A model generated the notes under the pieces. The model searched no databases, was not told the DNA's origin, and saw nothing but the letters and a program-made list of their open reading frames with translations. From assembly GCF_958299795.1 (NCBI RefSeq), contig NC_133204.1:26708183-26772182 (forward strand): a stretch of 64,000 nucleotides of DNA. The letters run 5' to 3'. Shown here one piece after another: positions 1 through 12,094 of this stretch. Within the stretch, counting starts at the first letter, position 1. Each line of letters begins with the position of its first letter. This DNA comes from Porites lutea. Taxonomy: Eukaryota; Cnidaria; Anthozoa; Scleractinia; Poritidae. A program made the translations under genes and the position numbers.

Positions 1-229
1 GCGCTGATGTTTCAGTATGTGACTAGACCATAGAGAGGATCGTGACATTCACCGACTTGTAACCAATCCCTGCTCTTTCAATATCATTTTTCCCATTCTC
101 CAGTGACAGGTCAATTGAATTCAAAGCGGGACATTTGAAATCTTCTCAAGTTCAGTTGGCGAGCTCTTGGTGTTCACCTAAATCTTTCAGTGGTATTGCT
201 GAGTCTTTTGATTAGGCGGTTGTAGAATC

Positions 230-3200
230 ATGGCAGTTTTTTACGCAGTAGAATTTCCATTAGAGGATGCTAAGTCGCGAGGGCCTCACATTGTGCCAGA
301 AAGCAAGGTTAAGGAAGAAAATGGCTCCACCCGGGTTCTATGGAAAGTTGTGGATGAAAATGGGGAGCTTACAGAGGCCTATTTTACGGCAAAAAACCTT
401 AAAAGGGGCACAAAGAAAGAGTGTAGCGAATTTATTGACCGCCTTAAGAAATCGCGTGAAAAGGCCGAGATCAGCAATAAATCGGAACGGAGACGAAAGA
501 AACCTCAGAAATTTGATGACTATGACTTTGAAGATCTTACAGAGCAGCCAACAGCGAAAAAACCACGGCCTGAATTTCGCGAATTTTCATTGAAAAATGT
601 TCACGCAGAAGATCTTGAAATGACTGAGTCCGATTCAGAGCCATTTGACCAAGAAGCTGAAGAAAAAGCCGTTCTTGCCAATTGGCAAAAGAAGGCGCTT
701 TCCCTCGAAGGCGGCCATTAGAAGCAAATCACCAACAGTATTTCCCGCCAAAACCGAGAAGAGTCAAGATCTGAGGAGAAGAGAAAACATAAGGCGAAGA
801 AAGACAAGGAAAACGAAGACAAAGGCTTAAGTAATGCAGCCCAAAAGAAAGCGAGATCTGAAATTGCAGAGAACCAGTCTATTAACATTGGCAAGACGGT
901 TTCCCTTGGCATGAAGCTTCTCCTACATGGAAATGAAACGGACAAACCCGTTGAATTCAATCTTTCTGTGGAGCCGGAAACCACACTCAAGACCTTAAAA
1001 AACCTAATAGCAAAGACGACGCGAATTCCATCTGACAATCAACTCCTGGTTATTAAAGGTCAAGAATGGAAAATGGAAGAACATGGTCGAATATGTGATG
1101 ACTGGTCAACCGATGACCTGGTGGCCATATTTGAAGTACTTGAGCCCTCAAAAGGTAAGTAACTGTATATTAAACAATAATAAAAACACAACGAACTGAA
1201 ATGAATTTGTTTCTGTTCTTGTTTTGTTTTGCGTGAATGACCAAGCCGGCTGAGTCTGAAAGACACTTACTCTACCATTTGTATTCTTCATTGTCAGCAG
1301 CAAACATGTCAATACAAAAGCTGATAACTTGCCGTACGTAAATATTTCATGCCTACAGGTGGAATCAGGTCTATTCATTGGACGAACTTTGCAAAGTAAA
1401 ACGCGATTTTATGTCATTTGTTAGAAATGCTATTGCAATTCTATAAGACATGATTAATTGAATTGTTTTGACTTGTTTTTTCAGAGTTCAGTAAGACCAC
1501 CGTCCCTGTTACCCTGGATAGCGAATTTGCAGCTAAAGTCGAAGTTGATGTTAACAACGACTGTCAGCCAAGCGATCAGTCAAGCCTAGAAAAAGAGGGT
1601 AAGTTAAATTAACTTAACTCCTTGCCTAAAGTGTAAATAATTATTTTCAGAAAATTTGATACCTTATATTAATTCCATATTTTAGTCTAAAATTGCCTTT
1701 TTTACTTTTTTTCTCGTGACAAACTTGTATATCATGGCAGTTGGCACATCGATACCAGTGATTCACAAGATTTTTATGCCGTCCACAAATGACAGACATT
1801 TATTAGAGTTGTCAAGGAAATTCATGTGCGGGAAAATTAACTTAAGTTATTTCGCTGCATTAACGTAAGTGAAATTTCAGTTTTTGTACTTACCTTTGAT
1901 TGTCGTCATTCTACGCTTGTCAGAAATTCAGATTTTCTAAAATACATAGGCATATGATTGTCTTTCTTGAGCGTTCCCATGCGGCAGAAGTGAGTCTGTC
2001 GCACCTCACTTCAGTCTAAATGACATGACAATGCGAAAAAATGTACCATATTGTCACAAATATGTTGACAGAATACACTGACATTATCACACACGAGATT
2101 TTTATCCTTTCAAACTACAAATAATTGACAAAAGTTGTTCCCAAAAAATAATTACAAGGAGGCCGTGCTATAAACGTCGACTGCAAGATCACAACTAGTA
2201 ACAGGGCTAGTAACTGTTTAATTTGAAGACATTTTCATCACAGGAAAACTATTAAGTTCAAGGAACTGTCACAAAGTGAACCGTGACAACTGATAGGATG
2301 TTTTGTTTTCTTAATTGATATCATCAAAATAATACTAAATGTCAGTCACTTTATAAAAGATCACGCTATCTCAACTAAGTTGTTGTGCCGAAAATATCTG
2401 TGAGTGAGTGAGTTGCGAAAACTGTGACTTTAGGGTTTTGTGAATAAAGCTACATCAAGTGAATTGTCGTGGATTTCTATAAATACGGGTGCGACTCCCG
2501 ACACGCTGTTCTTGAATTTGCCCGCAATGAACTCAAAGCATGAATGACCATATTTTTCCCCCATTATTCGTTAGGTTTAGGAACTGGAAAATTTGACAAT
2601 GACCTGGAAGAAAAAGTGGACAAAATCCTCCACCAAGTGTCTGAGATGACAGCTAAGCTTCATAAGCTCACTGATGCTGTAAGGAAATTTGAGCAATGTA
2701 AAGCCTGTAAAAAGAGATACTACAAAGCAGTGCACAATGCAGACATCCGTTTTGAGGACCAGCTGTCAAATGTTGAATTAACACCAAGTCCCTCAGTCTC
2801 TATTTCACCAAAAGCTTCTGCCTCAAACAGCCCAGTTTCACCTTTGACGACTTCACAACCACAAAAGAGCCTAAACCAATTGCAAAAGCCATCTAATGAG
2901 AGAGAGTCCACAATGCTAATTGGTTCCCCAAGCCGTGGAGTGTACGTGGCAAAGAAAAACGTGGACCAAATCTCACAGAGCAGCCCAAAACGATTCGCCC
3001 TTAAACTTTTCGAACTTGTCTTCAGCAGGGAAGAAGCAAAGCTGGGCAGCGTTGAAGGCAAGGGTGATAAACTTCTCAAACTGGACCCAAACCGAATGGC
3101 AGCAGTGAGAGAATGTACAGAGATGTCGTTCCCTGCTGACGAAAATCTCAAGTGGACAGAGATAAAAAAATCTATAGATGAGAAATGTAGAATGGTGAGA

Positions 3201-3248
3201 AACAACAGGTGTTTTGTGTGGGCAGGGGTTAACACCAGCAAGGATTAA
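230..3248 (+). CDS. Spliced host gene: ubiquitin-like domain plus BEN-domain protein
   Basis: Three exons can be read: 230-1154, 1485-1598 and 2575-3248. All junctions are GT-AG and phase 1 (donors GTAAG at 1155 and 1599; acceptors TTTTTTCAG and TTCGTTAG), and the frame stays open across both joins. Exon 1 codes for a novel N-terminal region, a Lys/Glu-rich linker and, from about 911, a ubiquitin-like segment (begins MKLLLHGNE, then TTLKTLKNLI, IPSDNQLLVIKG). Exon 3 starts with a coiled coil (2600-2690), then a Ser/Pro linker, then a BEN domain (about 2930-3235; SRGVYVAKKN, KLFELVF, FPADENLKW). BEN domains bind DNA or chromatin proteins, so a nuclear role is likely. Oddity: a single in-frame TAG at 719-721 splits exon 1, although the frame is otherwise open from 230 to 1154. 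It could be a real null allele, a sequencing error, or the end of an unseen short intron. Confidence 0.75.
1155..1484 (+). other. Intron 1 of the BEN-domain gene
   Basis: It starts GTAAGTAAC after a Lys/Ser-rich codon run and ends with a T-rich tract and CAG at 1482-1484. It is phase 1 and the frame continues on both sides. No coding content was seen in it. Confidence 0.75.
1599..2574 (+). other. Intron 2 of the BEN-domain gene
   Basis: It starts GTAAGTTAAATT and ends TTCGTTAG. It is phase 1. It is about 1 kb long and AT-rich; I see no gene or clear transposon ends in it. Confidence 0.7.
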
Positions 3249-3699
3249 AAAAAAACCTGCACCACTGCTGAGGATAAGTTTAAAGAACCATTAAGAGGAC
3301 TTATATCGTTTATAACATTACGAATGTGTTTACACATTATTTGATAAGAGCAGTAAATCTTAAATATTTTATCCATAGTTAAAGAACATTGGTTAGCCAG
3401 TAATTAAGGCGTTATAGCTGCCTGTGTGAAAAATTACGATTTAATGTTTACTTAAGCGTGCGTAACATTTACATGGAGTAATTTTGTAATTTTTGAAGCG
3501 TTATTAAAATTAAACCACTGTTTTAAGCCTGCTTTGTAATGAATGACGCCGCATGTAAGGGATGTGGCTTTTAACATGTGCACTTTGCGGGAACCAGTTT
3601 GTTTTGGTTTAAGTAATAACTAGGGGGCAAAAAACCCCGGAAATTTCGAAAAATCGGGTGTCCAAAGTTGTCCTAATAAGTAATTTGCTTTTCGTCTGT
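3249..3699 (+). other. 3' UTR and downstream DNA of the BEN-domain gene
   Basis: No open frame is present. An ATTAAA motif near 3503 is a plausible polyadenylation signal for the upstream gene. Nothing else was recognised. Confidence 0.4.
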
Positions 3700-3935
3700 T
3701 ACCGTGATTTCAAGGGGTGATGCAAATTCCTGACCGTGGTCACAGTATCATCACACTCATAATCACGCCTAAAAATTTGTCTGTCCGTGATCACACTATT
3801 TTCTGTGATCACGCTATTATCACAGTGTGATCACGCCTTGATCACGCGTAAAAAGTTTTTACGCGTGATCACGGCAAGATCACACCTTGTGATCACACCC
3901 GTGATCACGGTGTGATCACGCCTATATTTTTACTG
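3700..3935. repeat. Cluster of GTGATCAC palindromes with a long perfect hairpin
   Basis: GTGATCAC and near variants (TGATCACGCC, GTGATCACGG) recur about ten times in some 230 bp. At 3839-3871 there is a perfect inverted repeat with 16-bp arms around a single G; each arm carries GATCACGCGTAAAAA or its complement. The block ends near TATATTTTTACTGGGGGGG. It is probably a small non-autonomous DNA element or a foldback satellite. No protein is encoded. Confidence 0.6.
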
Positions 3936-4149
3936 GGGGGGTCTTTTGAATACCACATGATGCACAAGTACACCAAAACATTGTTCTGGCATTTTTTTCG
4001 TGTTTAACCAGCCAAGGCTGAACGCATTCATTTTGTTACTTTTCTTTAATGCAATACGATTTAACCATTATACATACATGTTAGATATTTGTTAAATATC
4101 TTACTAAAAATTTGATTTTGAATTTATCATTTGATCTGTAAAATTAAAT
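3936..4149. other. Non-coding AT-rich stretch
   Basis: I see no gene, no RNA gene and no repeat ends here. It lies between the palindrome cluster and the first recognisable old Polinton remnant. Confidence 0.4.
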
Positions 4150-5396
4150 TTGGTATTGTATAACATCAAATGTTGATCTACCTTTTTGTCTCTCCGAAAG
4201 ATAATACAAACACCATGCAATAATTGCATAATACACTATCTCTTTCTTGTATTTCATCTGTTGAATATATAGTTTTTTACAACTTGTTTTCAAATAATTT
4301 TCAAATCATGGCATTATCAGTCAATCCAAATATTCACATAAGTGACACCGTCTACATTTCTGTAACAAACCCAATGAGTTCTTGATCCTATTGAATCTTG
4401 TAAATTAATTATTCCTGTTTTTATGCTTTGCATTTTCTTTGGTAAATTATCTCAACTAAATAAACCTCTGAAATGTTTTGTTTTTCAATCTGTTAATTCA
4501 CTGATATAAATCATGGTTTGATAATGGTTTGTTTACGAATTTTACAGTGTTGCTCCTAGGAATGGGATTTCATTTAATGGACTGTTTTCTCCCGGCAGCA
4601 ACCCGCTTGTCCTTTTTTTTCTTTTCTACTGACCCATACCGATTGGATTTTCCCATGTTCCAAAACGTGGTGGAGGCATTGCATATGGAATGATTACAGC
4701 ACCGTCTCTTTTAGAGGTAATATATACCTATTGTTGGAACCACTTCTATCGACTTGCAGTTCTTTACCGAAGAGTCTAGTAGCTAATTCAATAGCCAAAG
4801 GAACATCAATACTTGCTAAAAGACTGAGTGCCAAGGACACCACCACTTTGTTTTGCCGTTGGTTTGATAACTAGTTGCCCATCAGTCTGTAAAGCCTCTA
4901 AAATCTTTTTCTTTTGTCTAATATGAGGAGATTCCTATACTTGATTAACTGATCTATTTTATTTTGTGGTATCATGAAACCACCTCTTTGACCTTTACCA
5001 AAAATCTTGTCCACACCAAGACTGGCTAAGCCAGATAACGGACCCGTTGCAATCGGTGCAATAGCCTTTTAAGGTTAAATGGCATAGCCATGCATGGGTA
5101 GCAAACTAATAGGTCCTAAAGTCATGAGGCTTGAAAACAGTCATCCACCGTATTTAACAGCTTTTCTGATTTGTGTTTTGAAATTTTTATATCAGCACGT
5201 GAACAATGAACACCACTTTTCATAGCTTTATGAATTTTCTTCAGTTGTGTTTTAGTCAAAGATAATTCATGTGGGGACCAAAACTCATTGTTAGTCAACT
5301 GAATGGTAATCGCGGAATTGTTTTTATAAGCTCTCAAAAGCTTTCCTAGTTGACCCTCGCTTAATTTAATTTCATAAATGTCATTGGTTCTGTATT
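4150..5396 (-). mobile_element. Old Polinton fragment (protease and small virion-type genes), fossil
   Basis: On the minus strand, short stretches match Polinton proteins. About 5337-5122 holds a small-protein motif (LTKTQLKKIHKAMKSG) seen in many invertebrate Polintons. About 5080-4900 holds a Gly/Ala-rich hydrophobic segment followed by GKGQRGGFMIPQ. About 4560-4150 holds pieces of an adenain/Ulp1-type cysteine protease (NKPLSNHDL; a THWV box; a downstream Cys region). Gene order fits a Polinton late region running right to left and continues beyond the gypsy insertion at 12095. The copy is broken many times and looks old. Polintons are virus-like DNA elements of eukaryotes. Family assignment is from remembered motifs. 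Confidence 0.65.
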
Positions 5397-5550
5397 TGTA
5401 GAGAACTGGAACTAGTTAGAATAATATCGAAAAGGACTGGCTCTAGCCAAGATGATGTAATCGCAAGATGGCGGAAAGCGCCACCGACACGTATTAAAAG
5501 AGTTAGAAGTTTGGAGTAATTTGTGGTTGATTTAGGCGTGTAATCTAACA
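5397..5550 (+). repeat. 5' LTR of the gypsy element
   Basis: The LTR is 154 bp, starts TGTAGAGAACTGG and ends GTGTAATCTAACA. It is identical by eye to 11941-12094. It is unusually short for a gypsy LTR. Confidence 0.93.
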
Positions 5551-5551
5551 A

Positions 5552-5572
5552 AATTGGCGACCCTGCCAGGAC
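5552..5572 (+). promoter_or_regulatory. Primer-binding site of the gypsy element
   Basis: The sequence TTGGCGACCCTGCCAGGAC follows the 5' LTR within a few bases. It begins with TGG, the complement of a tRNA 3' CCA end, as expected for priming of minus-strand synthesis. I do not assign the tRNA. Confidence 0.65.
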
Positions 5573-5629
5573 TTGTAGCCCGACGAAGATGAAACACTGG
5601 ATGGAACGTTTCTGGCGATCGATTTTGGT

Positions 5630-6991
5630 ATGTTTTTGAGCATATTTGTGTCTCTCATCGCTTTGACCACGTGCTTCCACTGCCCGCCATTGTCAATCGG
5701 AAACATCGGAACTGAGGCCTTGCCGATGATGGCAGAAGATCTTCAATTGGAATTACAGTCTAGCATCTATGCCGCGGACTGGAGCTCACTCGAGCGAATG
5801 GCCAAGTTCTTCAAAGTTGAATATGAGGGAAAAACAAAATTGTTTGTGGCGAAACGTGTTGCTCTACGGCTCGATGATGAAATTGAAAAACTGAAGGAAG
5901 CCGAAGTCGTGCCGTACCTCAAGGACGTAAAAGAAATGCTGACAGAGAAACCCCATGGCATCAAGAACGATGAAGAAGATGGTAAGCCAGTTCTAAGTGA
6001 TTCAAAATCTCCTCCCGTAGCGAAGGAAGATCCTGTTCAAAAACTACTAGCGACTAGCGCGTTACGTAGACAGTTTAAGATCAGTGGTCAAATCGGGGAA
6101 CCCGAGCAGAAAGACAAAATTAGTTTTTCTTCCCTTATGCGTCAAATTCAAATGGGGTTGGCCCAAGGTTATGGCGAGAGTGAAATTGTTGATGGTGTTA
6201 TTCGCTCAATTACACCTGGCATGGTACTTAGGAGTTACCTCGAAACTTACGAAGATTTGACATTGGATCGGTTAAAGAAAATTCTCCGTAGCCACTATGG
6301 TGCAAAGAATACATCAGAACTCTATCAAACACTGGCATCCCTATGTCAGAGCCCAAAGGAGTCACCCCAGGCATTTTTGATGAATGCTCTTGATCTGAGG
6401 CAACAAATCCTGTTTGCATGTGGTGAAGAAGAAGGTGAAATATCCCTACAGTATGACTCTGGACACATACAACGTCTGTTTCTTCGGTCAGTAGAAACTG
6501 GTTTACAGGATGAAAGTATTCGTGCTAAGATTCGCCCATTCCTGAAGGACTCAAATGTGACAGATGAAGTGTTGATGCAACAGATGAGCATGGCTACGTC
6601 AGCAGAAAAGGAAAGGGACAAGAAGCTTAAGAATAATACCAAGACCAAACAACCACCATTATCAGTGTCTGCGGTATCTGATGGCCCACCTAAAGAAAAG
6701 GAAGGAGGCAAGAAGAACAGCCCTCAGAATGATCTTCTAACAGCTATAAGTGCAATCAAGTCAGAAGTCGAGGCATTGAAAAGCGAGGTCAGGAAGAACA
6801 GCAATCAAAGTGTACCTCCAGGCAAGTGGCCAGAGAGAAGAAGACCACCTTTGTGTTCAAGCTGCCTCGAGAACAGAAAGGAATATTGCAATCACTGTTT
6901 TAAGTGTGGGAGCGAATCTCATCTGGCAAGGGGATGCAGGAAGCAGTTAAACAGGAATCGACTGCTCCCGCGAGACAGGAAGCAGTCGTAA
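5630..6991 (+). CDS. gag: Gag of the gypsy element
   Basis: The frame is 453 codons. The first about 33 residues are hydrophobic and may lie outside the mature protein; an alternative start is the MMAEDLQ methionine near 5728. The middle is helix-rich and capsid-like (about residues 140-300), followed by a Lys-rich linker. The C-terminus has a CCHC zinc knuckle ([14 protein letters not shown]) for RNA binding, preceded by an extra Cys-rich stretch. It overlaps pol by about 88 nt in the -1 register, which fits programmed frameshifting as used by many members of the family. Confidence 0.85.
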   Translation: MFLSIFVSLIALTTCFHCPPLSIGNIGTEALPMMAEDLQLELQSSIYAADWSSLERMAKFFKVEYEGKTKLFVAKRVALRLDDEIEKLKEAEVVPYLKDVKEMLTEKPHGIKNDEEDGKPVLSDSKSPPVAKEDPVQKLLATSALRRQFKISGQIGEPEQKDKISFSSLMRQIQMGLAQGYGESEIVDGVIRSITPGMVLRSYLETYEDLTLDRLKKILRSHYGAKNTSELYQTLASLCQSPKESPQAFLMNALDLRQQILFACGEEEGEISLQYDSGHIQRLFLRSVETGLQDESIRAKIRPFLKDSNVTDEVLMQQMSMATSAEKERDKKLKNNTKTKQPPLSVSAVSDGPPKEKEGGKKNSPQNDLLTAISAIKSEVEALKSEVRKNSNQSVPPGKWPERRRPPLCSSCLENRKEYCNHCFKCGSESHLARGCRKQLNRNRLLPRDRKQS

Positions 6992-9900
6992 ACCCACCAA
7001 AGTCTCACCAATGTAGCCACTGTTGTAAAACCGGAGTAGAGCATGGACAACTTAAAAGATGTAGTCAGTGTCAGAGTGTATGGTATTGCACCACGCGATG
7101 TCAAAAGGGACACTGGGCTGAACACAAGGTGTTGTGCCAAGCAATAAGTCATCTTTCTGAGGCGAGTACAAGTAAGTCAAAAGAGTTTGTAGACCCAGCC
7201 TGTGTCAGTCATTTAACTCCAAGTGAGCATGCTAAAGTTATTGGCCTTGTTGGCAAGAAGTGTATGGTGAAGTGCTTGCTCAATGACTATGAATGTGAAA
7301 TGTTATGGGACACTGGTGCCCAGGTTTCAATAATATCAGTCGACTCTGTCCAAAGATGCTTAGGACAAGTAGCCATTAGACAGTTGTCAGAACTCTTGGA
7401 GACAAGCCTTAGCCTAACAGCAGTGAATGGGTCTCAAATACCCTACATTGGGTGGGTGGAAGCCAGAGTTATGCTAACTCCTCCTGGTAGTGATAGCAAT
7501 CAAGAGGAACTGTTAGTGCCTTTTCTAGTGACATCAGAAAAGTTGGACTGTCCCATTTTGGGATACAATGTCATTGAAGAGTTAGTAAGTCAGGACCAGA
7601 ATCCAAACCCAACAATTTACAAGAGTTTCCCTGGAACAGATAAGACAAAAGTAGATGCCTTGGTAAATTTCATTCAGAGTTCAAGTTCAGATGCCATTTG
7701 TAAAGTGAGGACGGGAAGGAGAGATGTGGTGATACCAAGGGATAGCATGATAACTGTTGGCTGCCGTGCAACTACAGGACCAGTAAACAAGCTAACACCA
7801 GTACTGTTTGAGCCAAATGAATTGGCACAGTTACCAGAGGGTTTAGAAGTTAATGGAACTTTGTTAAATGTCAAACCAGGAAAGTCATCTAAGGTACAGA
7901 TTGCTGTACACAATGGGACAGACCATGATATTCTGCTTAAGAGTCGCACCCCGTTAGGAGTCCTTCAGGCAGTCAAATCAGTGACAACAGCAGATGTTAG
8001 ACTGAGTGAATGTAGAACCCAGAATGACCAGCAATATTTTGAGAAACCTAAACCTCAGGGACCCACCACCCCTGCTGAGCAGCAAAACAAAGAAAATGAA
8101 AACCCACTTCCGGCAGTTGATCTCGGTGATTTGGATCATGACCAGCGGACTGCAGCTGAAATGATGCTGAGGGAAGAGTACGAGTCATTCTCATCCAATG
8201 AAGAAGATATTGGCTGCATCCCTGATCTGGAAATGGAGATTAATCTGCATAATAACCAGCCAGTGCAAAAGAAGTACACGTCAATTCCTCGACCACTGTA
8301 TCCGGAGGTGAAACAGTACATTGAAGACCTTCTGAACCAGAATTTCATCACTGAATCCAAGTCCCCATACTCCTCTCCAGTTGTCTGTGTTCGCAAGAAG
8401 GATGGGTCTCTAAGGCTATGCATTGACTATCGAGAACTAAATCGCAAGACTATTGCTGACAGACATCCCATTCCTAGAGTCCAAGAGACCTTGGATAGTC
8501 TTGGCGGAAATAAGTGGTTCAGTGTACTTGACCAGGGTAAGGCGTATCATCAGGGGTTCGTAAACAGGGACAGTAGAGCAGCGACAGCATTCATTACACC
8601 GTGGGGGCTATATGAATGGGTAAGGATCCCATTTGGATTGATGAACGCACCTGCGAATTTCCAACGGTTTATGGAACGTTGTTTGGGTGAACTAAGGGAC
8701 AAAGTGGCTATACCGTACCTCGATGACATCATAGTATTTAGTAGGACATTTGCAGAACACATCGAGCATCTGAGAACAGTATTGCGAAAGTTACGAGCAC
8801 ATGGAGTCAAGTTGAAGCCGCGCAAGTGTAGTTTGTTCAAACGCGAGGTCAAGTTTTTAGGAAGAGTTGTGTCAGGTGATGGTTACCAGATGGATCCAGG
8901 GTGTGTACAAGCTATCGAGAAGTTAAAGGAAGTAACACCCAAAACTGTTGGTGAAGTAAGACAGCTTGCAGGAATACTAAGTTACTACCGAAGGTACATT
9001 AAAAACTTTGCTAAAATTGCGAAACCGATCTATGACTTGCTTACCAGCACAGGACAGGATGGACAACAGCCCTCAAAGACGCCAATCGTTTGGGGAAGAG
9101 AACAGCAACTAGCCCTCGAGAAGTTAGTGGGACACCTCAGTAATCCACCCATTATGGCTTATCCAGATTTCTCAAAAGCATTTACTCTCCACACCGACGC
9201 AAGTAAAGACGGTCTCGGGGCAGTGTTGTACCAAAACCAGGATGGGGTCATGCGAGTTATTGCTTATGCTTCACGAGCGCTGTCACCAGCTGAGAAAAAG
9301 TACCACCTTCACGCAGGAAAACTTGAGTTTCTTGCTCTAAAATGGGCAGTGACTGAACACTTCCGTGACTACCTTTACTACTCGCCAAAGTTTACTGTTT
9401 TCACTGATAACAACCCCTTGACATACATCCTAACATCAGCGAAACTGAACGCCACTGGTTTACGGTGGGTTAATGAATTAGCCGACTTCCATTTTGAGAT
9501 CAGGTATCGACCAGGAAAAGCCAACGCAGATGCTGACACCTTGTCTCGTATGCCAATCAGTTTTGAGGGCTATATGAAAAGTTGTTCGGAAGTAGTTAAT
9601 CAGGATGTTCTGGATGCTGTCACATCTTCAGTCCATGTAACTAACACCCCCCAGACCGCCTGGTTGTCATCTCTCACCGCAGTACACGACATGTTAAAGG
9701 AAGAGCGTGTAGACATTCCAACTCTGCCACGTGATGAACTTGTCGCAGCTCAGCAAGAAGATCCATCAATTGCTCGTGTTTTACAGTTTATTCAAATTGG
9801 AAGGCGTCCCACCTATCAGGAAAGGCAGCAAGAGACAGCTATTGCCCGACAACTCTTACACGAATGGAATAAACTGTTTATTGCTGAAGATGGAATCCTT

Positions 9901-11580
9901 TATCGGAAAACTGGGTGTGGAGACAAAATGGTTTTACCCAAGAAATACCACAAAAGGGTGTATGAAGAGCTACACGAAAACATGGGGCACTTGGGTGCCG
10001 ACAGAGTAGTGGAACTAGCTAGAGAACGCTTCTATTGGCCGTTTATGAGAGCAGACATCACCCATTATGTCACAAAAGTGTGTCGTTGCCTGAAGCAACG
10101 TAAACCCGCAACTCATGTCCACGCACCACTTCAGCCTATCCTCTCCACAGCACCTTTCCAACTCGTCTCCATGGACTATGTTCATCTCGAACCAAGCTCG
10201 GGTGGATACCAGTACATATTGGTAATCATGGATCACTACACCAGATTTGCCCAAGCATACGCCACCCGGGATAAGTCTGCGAAGACCGCTGCCAACAAAC
10301 TGTATAATGACTTTATCATGAGATTTGGGTTTCCAGGAACCATTCATCATGACCAGGGCGGAGAGTTCGAAAACAAACTCTTCTACAACCTTGAGAAACT
10401 GAGTGGGATCAAACATTCGCGGACAACCCCCTACCATCCACAAGGGAATGGGCAGGTTGAAAGGTTCAACCGAACACTTCTATCAATGCTGAGAGCCCTG
10501 CCAGAGAAACAGAAATCCCGTTGGCGTGACCATCTCAATAAAGTAGTCCATGCATACAATTGCACTCGCCACGACTCTACTGGATTCTCACCTTTCTATC
10601 TACTATTCGGTAGGACGCCAAGGCTACCCATCGACCTAATGTTTGGCTTGAAACCTCCAGAGGGATATTCTACATACCCTGAGTATGTTAAAAATTGGCG
10701 AAGAGCCATGAAAGAAGCTTACGAACTAGCCTCCGCTCATGCAAAGAAAAGTGCAGACATGGGGAAACAACAGTATGACAAGAAAGTTAGACATACCACG
10801 CTACGTGAAGGAGACCGTGTTCTTGTGCGAAACATGACGGAGCGTGGTGGCCCAGGAAAGTTACGCTCTTATTGGGAGCAAGAAATCCACATTGTTACTC
10901 AAAGGAGGGAGGATATGCCAGTTTACGAGGTAAAACCAGAGACTGGTAATGGAAGGACAAGAGTTCTGCATCGCAACCTGCTGCTACCATGTTCCTTTCT
11001 ACCTGTTGAGATACCACCTAAGCCATCCAAGAGTCGTCGCACGATGCCCAGGACAACCCGAAGACAGCAGGAGCTACAAGAGAACACAACCAGAACCACT
11101 GATGAGAACATCCCTGGGTTAACACCTGGTCAACTTCAAGAATTTTACGAGTCTACGAGGAATCATACTGAAGACAATTGCCAAATTGTTCCAGAGTTAG
11201 ATGAACACGACACTTACCCTTGTCAAGTTGATGGTCCAGGCTCAGAGGGAGAGGCTGAAGACACAGAGCAACCAAGTGGTGCGTTCGATGATGAAGCTGT
11301 AGATGGTGTACCTCTAAGACAGTCACAGCGCGTAAGCAGACCACCCCTCAGGATGACCTATGATGCAATGGGACAACCCTCCTTTCAACCCAGTTCCACA
11401 ACAGGAATTCGCGGCATCACAGCATCATATCCACACCAGTTATGGCAGCCTGTCCCGGTATCATGGGTGGTGCAACAACCTGTCTTTCAGCCCTTCAGTT
11501 ATTTTGTACCTTTCCCAGTACACGTTCAGCCGATGTATCCTGTGCCTGCGTGGCGTTACCAGCAAGCCTGGTGGCATTAA
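6904..11580 (+). CDS. pol: Pol polyprotein of the gypsy element with an N-terminal MYND finger
   Basis: The frame is 1558 codons. In order: a MYND-type zinc finger at residues about 37-78 (C37, C40, C53, C56, C62, C66, H74, C78); a retroviral-type aspartic protease with DTGA at 136-139; reverse transcriptase ([22 protein letters not shown] near base 8715); RNase H ([14 protein letters not shown] near 9196); an integrase with an HHCC zinc motif (about 9985-10100) and DDE core ([27 protein letters not shown]); a C-terminal Pro-rich tail. It makes cDNA in cytoplasmic particles and inserts it in the nucleus. The MYND finger is not a normal part of Ty3/gypsy pol as I know it. No break was seen. 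Confidence 0.9.
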   Translation: MWERISSGKGMQEAVKQESTAPARQEAVVNPPKSHQCSHCCKTGVEHGQLKRCSQCQSVWYCTTRCQKGHWAEHKVLCQAISHLSEASTSKSKEFVDPACVSHLTPSEHAKVIGLVGKKCMVKCLLNDYECEMLWDTGAQVSIISVDSVQRCLGQVAIRQLSELLETSLSLTAVNGSQIPYIGWVEARVMLTPPGSDSNQEELLVPFLVTSEKLDCPILGYNVIEELVSQDQNPNPTIYKSFPGTDKTKVDALVNFIQSSSSDAICKVRTGRRDVVIPRDSMITVGCRATTGPVNKLTPVLFEPNELAQLPEGLEVNGTLLNVKPGKSSKVQIAVHNGTDHDILLKSRTPLGVLQAVKSVTTADVRLSECRTQNDQQYFEKPKPQGPTTPAEQQNKENENPLPAVDLGDLDHDQRTAAEMMLREEYESFSSNEEDIGCIPDLEMEINLHNNQPVQKKYTSIPRPLYPEVKQYIEDLLNQNFITESKSPYSSPVVCVRKKDGSLRLCIDYRELNRKTIADRHPIPRVQETLDSLGGNKWFSVLDQGKAYHQGFVNRDSRAATAFITPWGLYEWVRIPFGLMNAPANFQRFMERCLGELRDKVAIPYLDDIIVFSRTFAEHIEHLRTVLRKLRAHGVKLKPRKCSLFKREVKFLGRVVSGDGYQMDPGCVQAIEKLKEVTPKTVGEVRQLAGILSYYRRYIKNFAKIAKPIYDLLTSTGQDGQQPSKTPIVWGREQQLALEKLVGHLSNPPIMAYPDFSKAFTLHTDASKDGLGAVLYQNQDGVMRVIAYASRALSPAEKKYHLHAGKLEFLALKWAVTEHFRDYLYYSPKFTVFTDNNPLTYILTSAKLNATGLRWVNELADFHFEIRYRPGKANADADTLSRMPISFEGYMKSCSEVVNQDVLDAVTSSVHVTNTPQTAWLSSLTAVHDMLKEERVDIPTLPRDELVAAQQEDPSIARVLQFIQIGRRPTYQERQQETAIARQLLHEWNKLFIAEDGILYRKTGCGDKMVLPKKYHKRVYEELHENMGHLGADRVVELARERFYWPFMRADITHYVTKVCRCLKQRKPATHVHAPLQPILSTAPFQLVSMDYVHLEPSSGGYQYILVIMDHYTRFAQAYATRDKSAKTAANKLYNDFIMRFGFPGTIHHDQGGEFENKLFYNLEKLSGIKHSRTTPYHPQGNGQVERFNRTLLSMLRALPEKQKSRWRDHLNKVVHAYNCTRHDSTGFSPFYLLFGRTPRLPIDLMFGLKPPEGYSTYPEYVKNWRRAMKEAYELASAHAKKSADMGKQQYDKKVRHTTLREGDRVLVRNMTERGGPGKLRSYWEQEIHIVTQRREDMPVYEVKPETGNGRTRVLHRNLLLPCSFLPVEIPPKPSKSRRTMPRTTRRQQELQENTTRTTDENIPGLTPGQLQEFYESTRNHTEDNCQIVPELDEHDTYPCQVDGPGSEGEAEDTEQPSGAFDDEAVDGVPLRQSQRVSRPPLRMTYDAMGQPSFQPSSTTGIRGITASYPHQLWQPVPVSWVVQQPVFQPFSYFVPFPVHVQPMYPVPAWRYQQAWWH

Positions 11581-11940
11581 CTTGAAGAGAAAGGAACTGA
11601 TTTGGACCAATTGAAATTACGTTCGTTTTAGATAAGACGGATAAATGTTTAGTATAGTATAACTCACATGTCGTTCGTTTTAAGAGGTACAACCTTGTTT
11701 TATTAGGAGATTTTTTTTTTTTCTCGATCTCTACATGTTCTTTGTACGGGCAAACAATCGATATAGGCGCGTAACATTTGGGCAACTTAAGCGAACATTC
11801 TGGCCTGATCAACCAGGATAACTTTGTTGACCCAATAATGAGATACAAGAATACGAGGAACTGTTACACGAGATAACCCACAAGAGACTATGGTCTATCC
11901 GTTCATGTTGAGGACAACATCTTTTTCCAGAGGGGGAGAA
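11581..11940 (+). other. Gypsy 3' untranslated segment with polypurine tract
   Basis: About 360 bp without a gene lie between pol and the 3' LTR. It ends in the purine run CAGAGGGGGAGAA (about 11928-11940), the expected plus-strand primer site. Confidence 0.75.
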
Positions 11941-12094
11941 TGTAGAGAACTGGAACTAGTTAGAATAATATCGAAAAGGACTGGCTCTAGCCAAGATGAT
12001 GTAATCGCAAGATGGCGGAAAGCGCCACCGACACGTATTAAAAGAGTTAGAAGTTTGGAGTAATTTGTGGTTGATTTAGGCGTGTAATCTAACA
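11941..12094 (+). repeat. 3' LTR of the gypsy element
   Basis: Identical by eye to the 5' LTR over 154 bp. It is followed by the TATT target repeat. Confidence 0.93.

Larger units (their letters stand above)
5397..12094 (+). mobile_element. Ty3/gypsy LTR retrotransposon, looks whole and young
   Basis: Two 154-bp LTRs (TG...CA) are identical by eye and bound the element. A 4-bp direct repeat TATT flanks it (5393-5396 and 12095-12098). Order: LTR, primer-binding site, gag, overlapping pol, polypurine tract, LTR. Pol order is MYND finger, protease, reverse transcriptase, RNase H, integrase, the Ty3/gypsy order. Both long frames appear open. Identical LTRs point to a very recent insertion. It sits inside an old Polinton fragment whose capsid remains continue on the far side. 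Confidence 0.93.
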
